From contig RXJW01000014.1 in the NCBI GenBank assembly GCA_003963005.1, forward strand, positions 1 through 64,000: a DNA stretch of 64,000 nucleotides. The letters run 5' to 3'. The notes beneath the pieces are model-generated. The model ran no database searches and was not told the origin of the DNA. It worked only from the letters and a program-made list of their open reading frames with translations. The position numbers and the translations under genes are program-made. The DNA comes from Burkholderiales bacterium. Lineage in GTDB: Bacteria; Pseudomonadota; Gammaproteobacteria; Burkholderiales; Burkholderiaceae_C. Every line of letters begins with the position of its first letter. Position 1 is the stretch's first letter. Below, in pieces: positions 55,810 through 64,000 of this stretch.

Positions 55810-56027
55810 CCATTCCCACCCGATTGATCGAGATCCGCCCCGGCGCGCAGGCCCTGGTGGACCTGGGCGGCATCCGCAAGGAAATTTCCATTGCCCTCGT
55901 GCCCGAGGCCGCCGTTGGTGACTACGTCATCGTCCATGTCGGCCACGCCATCGGCCTGATCGACCCCGAGGAAGCCGAGCGCACCTTGCGCATGTTCGGC
56001 GAGCTGACGGCGCAGGAAGCGAGCTGA
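55800..56027 (+). CDS. hypC: hydrogenase maturation chaperone HypC
   Basis: MCLAIPTRLIEIRPGAQALVDLGGIRKEISIALVPEAAVGDYVIVHVGHAI. Confidence 0.95.
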   Translation: MCLAIPTRLIEIRPGAQALVDLGGIRKEISIALVPEAAVGDYVIVHVGHAIGLIDPEEAERTLRMFGELTAQEAS

Positions 56028-56028
56028 C

Positions 56029-57180
56029 ATGAAGTACATCGACGAGTTCCGCGACGGCGACATCGCCCGCAAGATTGCCGAGCGCCTGCGCGCCGAAGCG
56101 CTGCCGGGCCGGCAGTACAGCTTCATGGAGTTCTGCGGCGGCCACACGCACGCCATCTCGCGCTACGGCGTGGCCGAGCTGCTGCCGCCCAATGTGCGCA
56201 TGGTGCACGGCCCGGGCTGCCCGGTCTGCGTGCTGCCCATCGGCCGCATCGACCTCGCTATCCAGCTGGCGCTGGAACGCGACGCCATCGTCTGCACCTA
56301 TGGCGACACCATGCGCGTGCCGGCGTCCGACGGCCTGTCGCTGGTCAAGGCCAAGGCGCGCGGCGGCGACATCCGCATGGTCTATTCGGCGGCGGACGCG
56401 CTGCAGATCGCACGCCAGAACCCGCAGCGCGAGGTCGTGTTCTTCGCCATCGGCTTCGAGACGACGACGCCGCCGACGGCGCTGGCCATCCGCACGGCCG
56501 AACGCGAGGGCCTGGCCAACTTCAGCGTGCTGTGCTGCCATGTGCTGACGCCCTCGGCCATCACCCACATCCTCGAAAGCCCCGAGGTGCGCCAGTACGG
56601 CACCGTGCCCCTCGACGGCTTCGTCGGCCCCGCCCACGTCAGCATCGTCATCGGCTCGGCGCCCTACGACCACTTCGCCGAGGAATACCGCAAGCCGGTC
56701 GTCATCGCCGGCTTCGAGCCGCTGGACGTGATGCAGGCCGTGCTGATGCTGGTGCGCCAGGTCAACGAAGGGCGGGCCGAGGTGGAGAACGAGTTCACCC
56801 GCGCCGTCACGCCGGAGGGCAACCTCACCGCGCAGACGTTGGTGTCCGAGATGTTCGAGCTGCGCACCAGCTTCGAGTGGCGGGGCCTGGGCGAGGTGCC
56901 CTACAGCGCGCTGAAGATCCGGCCCGCCTACGCGGCCTTCGACGCCGAACGTCGCTTCGAACTGGGCTACCGCTCGGTGGCCGACAACAAGGCCTGCGAG
57001 TGCGGCGCCATCCTGCGCGGCGTGAAGAAGCCGACCGACTGCAAGATCTTCGGCACCGTCTGCACACCCGAGAACCCGGTCGGCTCCTGCATGGTGTCGT
57101 CGGAAGGCGCCTGCGCGGCGCACTACTCCTACGGGCGCTTCCGCGACATTCCGGTCCGCGTCGAGAGGGCTGCGGCATGA
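56029..57180 (+). CDS. hypD: hydrogenase maturation protein HypD
   Basis: MEFCGGHTHAISRYG; HGPGCPVCVLP; FFAIGFETTTPPTA; CACGAI-type Cys cluster. Confidence 0.96.
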   Translation: MKYIDEFRDGDIARKIAERLRAEALPGRQYSFMEFCGGHTHAISRYGVAELLPPNVRMVHGPGCPVCVLPIGRIDLAIQLALERDAIVCTYGDTMRVPASDGLSLVKAKARGGDIRMVYSAADALQIARQNPQREVVFFAIGFETTTPPTALAIRTAEREGLANFSVLCCHVLTPSAITHILESPEVRQYGTVPLDGFVGPAHVSIVIGSAPYDHFAEEYRKPVVIAGFEPLDVMQAVLMLVRQVNEGRAEVENEFTRAVTPEGNLTAQTLVSEMFELRTSFEWRGLGEVPYSALKIRPAYAAFDAERRFELGYRSVADNKACECGAILRGVKKPTDCKIFGTVCTPENPVGSCMVSSEGACAAHYSYGRFRDIPVRVERAAA

Positions 57181-58229
57181 CGACGCGCAAGGACTACACA
57201 CGGCCGCTGGACATCAAGCATGGCCGTGTCGACATGGGCCACGGCGCCGGTGGCCGTGCGGCGGCGCAGCTGATCGAGGAAGTCTTCGTCAAGGCCTTTG
57301 ACAACCCCTACCTGCGCCAGGGCAACGACGGCGCCGCGCTGGCCATCCCGGCCGGCCACCGCCTCGTGATGGCGACGGACGCCCACGTCGTGTCGCCGTT
57401 GTTCTTCCCTGGCGGCGACGTCGGCTGCCTGAGCGTGCACGGCACGATCAACGACGTGGCCATGTGCGGCGCCCGCCCGCTCTATCTGACGGCCAGCTTC
57501 ATCCTGGAAGAGGGCTTCCCGCTGGCCGAGCTGAAGCGCATCGTCGACTCGATGGCGGCCGCCGCGCGCGAGGCCGGCGTACCGGTCGTCACCGGCGACA
57601 CCAAGGTCGTCGAGAAGGGCAAGGGCGACGGCGTCTTCATCAGCACCACCGGCCTGGGCGTCGTGCCGCAGGGCGTCGACGTGGGTGGTGCCAACGCCCG
57701 CCCGGGCGACGTGATCCTGCTGTCCGGCACCATCGGCGACCACGGCGTGGCGGTGCTGTCCAAGCGCGAGTCGCTGGAGTTCGAGACCACCATCGCCTCC
57801 GACACTGCGGCCCTGCACACCCTGGTGGCGGCCATGCTGGAAGCCGCGCCGGGCGGCGTGCGCGTGCTGCGCGACCCGACGCGCGGCGGCCTGGCGACGA
57901 CGCTGAACGAGATCGCCCGCCAGTCCGGTGTCGGCATGCTGCTCGACGAGGCGGCCATCCCGGTGCTGCCCCAGGTCGACGCGGCCTGCGAGCTGCTGGG
58001 CCTGGACCCGCTCTACGTCGCCAACGAGGGCAAGCTGGTGGCCGTCTGCGCGCCCGAGGCGACCGAGGTTGTGCTGGCGGCCATGCGCGCCCACCCGCGT
58101 GGCGCGGCGGCGGTGCGCATCGGCAGCGTGACCGAAGACCCGCACCACTTCGTGCAGATGGCCACGCGCTTCGGCGGCCGCCGTGTCGTCGACTGGCTCA
58201 GCGGCGAGCAGCTGCCGCGCATCTGCTGA
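57177..58229 (+). CDS. hypE: hydrogenase maturation protein HypE
   Basis: MGHGAGGRAAAQLIEEVF; RDPTRGGLATTLNEIA; C-terminal LPRIC. Confidence 0.96.
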   Translation: MTTRKDYTRPLDIKHGRVDMGHGAGGRAAAQLIEEVFVKAFDNPYLRQGNDGAALAIPAGHRLVMATDAHVVSPLFFPGGDVGCLSVHGTINDVAMCGARPLYLTASFILEEGFPLAELKRIVDSMAAAAREAGVPVVTGDTKVVEKGKGDGVFISTTGLGVVPQGVDVGGANARPGDVILLSGTIGDHGVAVLSKRESLEFETTIASDTAALHTLVAAMLEAAPGGVRVLRDPTRGGLATTLNEIARQSGVGMLLDEAAIPVLPQVDAACELLGLDPLYVANEGKLVAVCAPEATEVVLAAMRAHPRGAAAVRIGSVTEDPHHFVQMATRFGGRRVVDWLSGEQLPRIC

Positions 58230-58245
58230 CCGGCCCGCGAACGGC

Positions 58246-58734
58246 ATGAACCGGGCCGACGACAGCGTCTACCGCAAGACCGCACGGGGCGTGGCGGCAC
58301 TCGCCACGCGCTCCGGCGCGCTCGCACCGCGCGCCCGGATGGCGTTGATCCTCGTCAACGGCCACGACTCGCTTGCGCTGCTGGCGGGCAAGCTGGGGGC
58401 GGATGCGGTGGCGCTGGTGGAGATGCTGTTCGACGGAGGGCTGATCGAGGAGGTGGTGGCCGCGCCCGTCCCGGCGCCACCTGCGCCGCCACCCGCCCCG
58501 GTGGTCCCTGCCGACGAGCGTCTGGCATCACTGAAGCGCAAGGCCATCGTCCGGCTCACGCCGCATTTCGGCCCCGATGTCGATGTCGTCTGCCGCCCGC
58601 TGCTGGCGGCAGCCACGAACGAGGCCTACGGTACGGCGCTGGCCGCGATCGAGTCCAAGCTGGCCATCTATCTCGGCCGCAAGGGCGCCGGCAGCCTGCT
58701 CGCCGACCTGCGCCCCGGGGGCGATCTGCCATGA
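58246..58734 (+). CDS. uncharacterised protein between hypE and hypX
   Basis: ORF with N-terminal helical domain, Pro-rich linker (APVPAPPAPPPAPVVP) and C-terminal domain; overlaps hypX start by 4 nt. Confidence 0.65.
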   Translation: MNRADDSVYRKTARGVAALATRSGALAPRARMALILVNGHDSLALLAGKLGADAVALVEMLFDGGLIEEVVAAPVPAPPAPPPAPVVPADERLASLKRKAIVRLTPHFGPDVDVVCRPLLAAATNEAYGTALAAIESKLAIYLGRKGAGSLLADLRPGGDLP

Positions 58735-60491
58735 CCGCGCCCCTGCGCATCCTGCTGCTCTGCCACAGCTTCAACAGCCTGACGCAGCGGCTGTTCGTCG
58801 AGCTGGGCGCCCTCGGATATGCGCTGGCCGTCGAGTTCGACATCGCCGACCGTGTCACCGAGGAGGCGGTGGAGCTCTTCCAGCCGCAACTGGTCGTCGC
58901 GCCCTTCCTGAAGCGGCGCATCCCCGAGTCGGTGTGGACGCGGCTGCCCTGCCTCGTCGTCCACCCCGGCCCGCCGGGTGATCGTGGGCCTTCGGCGCTG
59001 GACTGGGCGGTGCTCGAAGGGCGGGCGGAGTGGGGCGTCACGGTGCTGCAGGCCAATGCCGAGTTCGATGCCGGCCCGGTCTGCGACCATGGCCATGTGG
59101 CCATGCGCGCTGCGTCCAAGGGCAGCCTCTACCGCCGCGAGGTGGCTGAGGCCGCCGTGCAGGCCGTGCTGCGCGCGCTGGCGCGCTTCGCCGAGGGTGG
59201 CGCGAGCGCGCCGGTTGCGGCGGCGGCAGCGGCCGGCACGTGGCGGCCCGCGATGCCGCAGTCGGAGCGGCGCATCGACTGGCAGCAGGACGGCAGCGCC
59301 CGCGTGCTCGCCAAGCTGCGCAGCGCCGATGGCCAGCCCGGCGTCGCCGACGAGCTGTTCGGCCATGCCTGCCACCTGAGCGACGGCCATGCCGCCAGCG
59401 TGGCCCTTCTGGCCTCGTTGCCGCCTGGCCTGCCGGGCGAGCTGCTGGCCCGCCGCGATGGCGCGCTGCTGCGCCGCACCGTTGACGGTGCGGTCTGGAT
59501 CGGCCAGGCGCGCGCCGCGTCGGCCTGCGGCGACGGCCAGCCCTTCAAGCTGCCCGCCGCGCTGGCCTTCGCCGCCCAGGCGGAGCGCCTGCCCCAGCTG
59601 CCCGTGCCTCTGGAGCGCCCCGACGACGAATGGGGCGAGCTGCGCTACCGCGAGTCCGGCCCGCCGGGCGGGCGGCTCGGCTGCCTGTCCTTCGACTTCC
59701 ACAACGGCGCGATGTCCACCGCCCAGTGCGAGCGGCTGCTGGCGGCGCTGCGCGAGGTGAAGCGCCGCGACACGCGGGTGCTGCTGCTGCTGGGCGGTGG
59801 CGACTTCTTCAGCAACGGCATCCACCTGAACTGCATCGAGGCCGCCGCCCACCGCCCGGGCGACAGTGCCGCCGACGAGTCCTGGCGCAACATCAACGCG
59901 ATGGACGATGTGGCGTTGGAGCTGATCACGACGACGGACCGGTTGACCGTGGCCGTGCTGCGCGGCAATGCCGGTGCCGGCGGTGCCTTCCTGGCGCTGG
60001 CCGCCGACGAGGTCTGGGCCCACCGCGGCGTGGTGCTGAACCCGCACTACAAGAACATGGGCAATCTCTATGGCTCGGAGTACTGGACCTATCTGCTGCC
60101 GCGCCGGCTGGGTGCCGACGGCGCCCGGGCGCTGATGCGGCGGCGCCTGCCGCTGGGCGCGGCCGAGGCGGCGCGCCTGGGCCTGATCGACCGCTGTGTC
60201 GACGCCGACGCGACCGCCTTCGAGGCGGGCGCCATCCTCGACGGCGAGGCCCTGGCCCTGTCGCACAATCTGGCGCAGCGCATCGCTGCCAAGCAGCAAG
60301 CGCGCCACGCCGACGAGGCGCGCCGCCCGCTCGCCGCCTACCGCCAGGACGAACTCTCCCGCATGCACCGCAACTTCTACGGTTTCGATCCCAGCTATCA
60401 CGTGGCGCGCTACCACTTCGTCCACAAGCTGCCGCAGGCCTGGACGCCGCGCCACCTTGCCGTGCACCGCGAGCGCGGCGCCGCTGCCTGA
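58731..60491 (+). CDS. hypX: hydrogenase maturation protein HypX/HoxX (formyltransferase-like + enoyl-CoA hydratase-like)
   Basis: ILLLCHSFNSLTQRLFVEL...VVHPGPPGDRGPSALDWA; C-terminal crotonase domain (GNAGAGGAFLALAADEVWAHRGVVLNPHYKNMGNLYGSEYWTYLLP). Confidence 0.94.
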   Translation: MTAPLRILLLCHSFNSLTQRLFVELGALGYALAVEFDIADRVTEEAVELFQPQLVVAPFLKRRIPESVWTRLPCLVVHPGPPGDRGPSALDWAVLEGRAEWGVTVLQANAEFDAGPVCDHGHVAMRAASKGSLYRREVAEAAVQAVLRALARFAEGGASAPVAAAAAAGTWRPAMPQSERRIDWQQDGSARVLAKLRSADGQPGVADELFGHACHLSDGHAASVALLASLPPGLPGELLARRDGALLRRTVDGAVWIGQARAASACGDGQPFKLPAALAFAAQAERLPQLPVPLERPDDEWGELRYRESGPPGGRLGCLSFDFHNGAMSTAQCERLLAALREVKRRDTRVLLLLGGGDFFSNGIHLNCIEAAAHRPGDSAADESWRNINAMDDVALELITTTDRLTVAVLRGNAGAGGAFLALAADEVWAHRGVVLNPHYKNMGNLYGSEYWTYLLPRRLGADGARALMRRRLPLGAAEAARLGLIDRCVDADATAFEAGAILDGEALALSHNLAQRIAAKQQARHADEARRPLAAYRQDELSRMHRNFYGFDPSYHVARYHFVHKLPQAWTPRHLAVHRERGAAA

Positions 60492-60492
60492 C

Positions 60493-61941
<1,449 letters not shown>

Positions 61942-61943
61942 GA

Positions 61944-62954
61944 GTGGAACGTCAGCCGTTCAACGTGCTCTGGCTGCAGTCGGGTGGCTGCGGTGGCTGC
62001 AGCATGTCGCTGCTGTGCGCCGACACGACCGATTTCCACGGCCAGCTGCGCGACGCGGGCATCCACCTGCTCTGGCACCCGTCGCTGTCGCTGGAGACCG
62101 GCGGCAGCGTCGTCGCCTTGCTGAACGATGTGCTCGAAGGCCGGATGCGGCTGGACGCGCTGTGCGTGGAAGGCGCGCTGCTGCGCGGCCCCAACGGCAC
62201 GGGGCGCTTCCACGTGCTGGCCGGCACGGGGCTGCCGATGATCCACTGGGTGCAGCGGCTGGCGGAGGTGGCGGGTGTCGTCGCGGCCATCGGCAGCTGT
62301 GCGGCCTGGGGCGGCATCACCGCCGGCGGTGCCAACCCGACCGACGCCTGCGGCCTGCAGTACGAGGATGACCGCATCGGCGGCCTGCTGGGCGCGGGCT
62401 TCCGGTCTAAGCAGGGCCTGCCGGTCGTCAACGTGGCGGGCTGCCCGACGCACCCGGGCTGGGTCATGGACACGCTGATGGCGCTGGCGGCGGGCGAGCT
62501 TCAGGCCGAGTCGCTCGACGCGCTGGGCCGGCCGCGCCTGTATGCCGACCAGCTCGTGCACCACGGCTGCACGCGCAACGAGTTCTACGAGTTCAAGGCC
62601 AGCGCCGAAAAGCCGTCGGACCTGGGCTGCATGATGGAACACATGGGCTGCAAGGGCACCCAGGTACATGCCGACTGCAACACGCGGCTGTGGAATGGCG
62701 AGGGCTCCTGCACGCGCGGCGGCTACGCCTGCATCGCCTGCACCGAGCCGGGCTTCCAGGAGCCCGGCCATCCTTTCCACGAGACGCCCAAGATCGCCGG
62801 CATCCCCATCGGCCTGCCCACCGACATGCCCAAGGCCTGGTTCGTGGCGCTGGCCTCGCTGTCCAAGTCGGCCACGCCCAAGCGCGTGAAACTCAACGCC
62901 ACGGCCGACCACCGCGTCGTCACGCCGGCCATCCGCAAGACCCGCCTGAAATGA
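61944..62954 (+). CDS. hoxB: regulatory (H2-sensing) hydrogenase small subunit
   Basis: NVLWLQSGGCGGCSMSLLCAD; no Tat signal peptide; follows hoxA. Confidence 0.93.
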   Translation: MERQPFNVLWLQSGGCGGCSMSLLCADTTDFHGQLRDAGIHLLWHPSLSLETGGSVVALLNDVLEGRMRLDALCVEGALLRGPNGTGRFHVLAGTGLPMIHWVQRLAEVAGVVAAIGSCAAWGGITAGGANPTDACGLQYEDDRIGGLLGAGFRSKQGLPVVNVAGCPTHPGWVMDTLMALAAGELQAESLDALGRPRLYADQLVHHGCTRNEFYEFKASAEKPSDLGCMMEHMGCKGTQVHADCNTRLWNGEGSCTRGGYACIACTEPGFQEPGHPFHETPKIAGIPIGLPTDMPKAWFVALASLSKSATPKRVKLNATADHRVVTPAIRKTRLK

Positions 62955-64000
62955 AGCGCCTGCTCGTCGGTCCTTTCAACCGCGTGGAAGGTGACCTGGA
63001 GGTCACGCTCGACATCGCCGACGGCCGCGTGCGCGCGGCGCATGTCAACGCGCCGATGTACCGTGGCTTCGAGCAGATCCTGCAGGGCAAGGCCCCGCAC
63101 GACGCGCTGGTCTATGTGCCGCGCATCTGCGGCATCTGCTCGGTGTCGCAGTCCGTCGCGGCGGCGCATGCGCTGGCCGACCTGGCCGGCGTGGCGATGC
63201 CGGCGAACGGTCGCCACGTCACCAACACCATCCTGGCCATCGAGAACCTGGCCGACCACCTGAGCCACTTCTACCTGTTCTTCATGCCCGACTTCGCCCG
63301 CGCCGTCTACGCCGGCCGGCCCTGGCATGCGGAGGCGGTGGAGCGCTTCCTGCCGGATCGGGGCGAGCAAACGCGCAAGGCGATTGCCGCGCGCCAGCGC
63401 TGGTTCGAGCTGCTGGGCACCCTGGCGGGCAAATGGCCGCACACCCAGGGGCTGGAGCCGGGCGGCTCGTCCCGCGCCGTCGAGCCTGCCGAGCGCACGC
63501 GGCTGCTCGCGCGGGTGCGTGAGTTCCGCGGTTTCCTGGAGCGCGAGCTGTTCGGCGGCACGCCGCTGGAAGCGTTCGATGTGCTGCCCGACGAGGACGC
63601 GCTGTGGGCCTGGCATGCGCAGCAGCCCGAGCGCGGCGACTTCCGCCTCTTCCTCAGTGCCATGCTGGACCCGGCGCTGGCAGCGCTCGGCCCGGGGCCG
63701 GGGCGCTACCTGAGCTACGGCGCCTACCCGCAGCCCGAAGGCGGCCACGCCTTGGCGGCGGGCGTCTGGGATGCGGCGCTGGGTGCCCTGCAGCCGCTGG
63801 ACACCGCCGTCATCACCGAGGACGCCACGCACGCCTGGTTGCTGGACGCCGGTGGCCCGCGCCACCCACGCGAGGGCGTGACCGAACCCGACGCCGACAA
63901 GCCTGGCGCCTACACCTGGAACAAGGCGCCGCGGCTGGCCGGGCAGGTGGTGGAGACCGGTGCCATCGCCCGCCAGCTCGCTGCGGGCCATCCGCTGGTG
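62951..64000 (+). CDS. hoxC: regulatory (H2-sensing) hydrogenase large subunit, truncated by window end
   Basis: MKRLLVGPFNRVEGDLEVTLDIADGRV...RICGICSVSQSVAAAHALADLAG; open through 64000. Confidence 0.92.
   Translation, partial: MKRLLVGPFNRVEGDLEVTLDIADGRVRAAHVNAPMYRGFEQILQGKAPHDALVYVPRICGICSVSQSVAAAHALADLAGVAMPANGRHVTNTILAIENLADHLSHFYLFFMPDFARAVYAGRPWHAEAVERFLPDRGEQTRKAIAARQRWFELLGTLAGKWPHTQGLEPGGSSRAVEPAERTRLLARVREFRGFLERELFGGTPLEAFDVLPDEDALWAWHAQQPERGDFRLFLSAMLDPALAALGPGPGRYLSYGAYPQPEGGHALAAGVWDAALGALQPLDTAVITEDATHAWLLDAGGPRHPREGVTEPDADKPGAYTWNKAPRLAGQVVETGAIARQLAAGHPLV

Overview
The window is high-GC betaproteobacterial DNA (Burkholderiales-like by gene content, which is an inference). 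From left to right it contains: (i) a nested insertion-sequence block at about 1-4950, with an IS110-type element, a truncated IS66 and an IS1111-type element with perfect 12-bp inverted repeats; (ii) a mixed accessory segment at about 5.1-15.4 kb, with an alpha/beta hydrolase, a LytS/LytTR-type two-component system, a DUF2306-type membrane protein, a PEP-CTERM protein, two exported hypotheticals and a chemoreceptor; (iii) an aerobic Mo/Cu CO dehydrogenase cluster (coxMSLGDEF, mocA-like, two unusual genes, coxI) headed by a PAS-LytTR regulator that looks like RcoM; (iv) a convergent Calvin-cycle operon on the minus strand (cbbLSXYEZFPTGKA, red-type form I RuBisCO) with divergent cbbR; (v) a DUF3422 protein and an Aer-like chemoreceptor; (vi) a [NiFe] uptake hydrogenase cluster (hupSLECDFGHIJK, hypABFCDE, hypX, hoxA) and the start of a regulatory hydrogenase (hoxB, hoxC), with hoxC running off the right end. 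Together this is a contiguous CO/H2-dependent autotrophy locus. The least explained parts are a 2OG-Fe(II) oxygenase-like gene and a polytopic membrane protein inside the cox operon, a solitary HigA-like HTH gene inside the hup operon, an uncharacterised protein between hypE and hypX, and the apparent insertion of an IS1111-type element into the terminal repeat of an IS66 element. All calls come from reading the translated sequences. No database searches were run.
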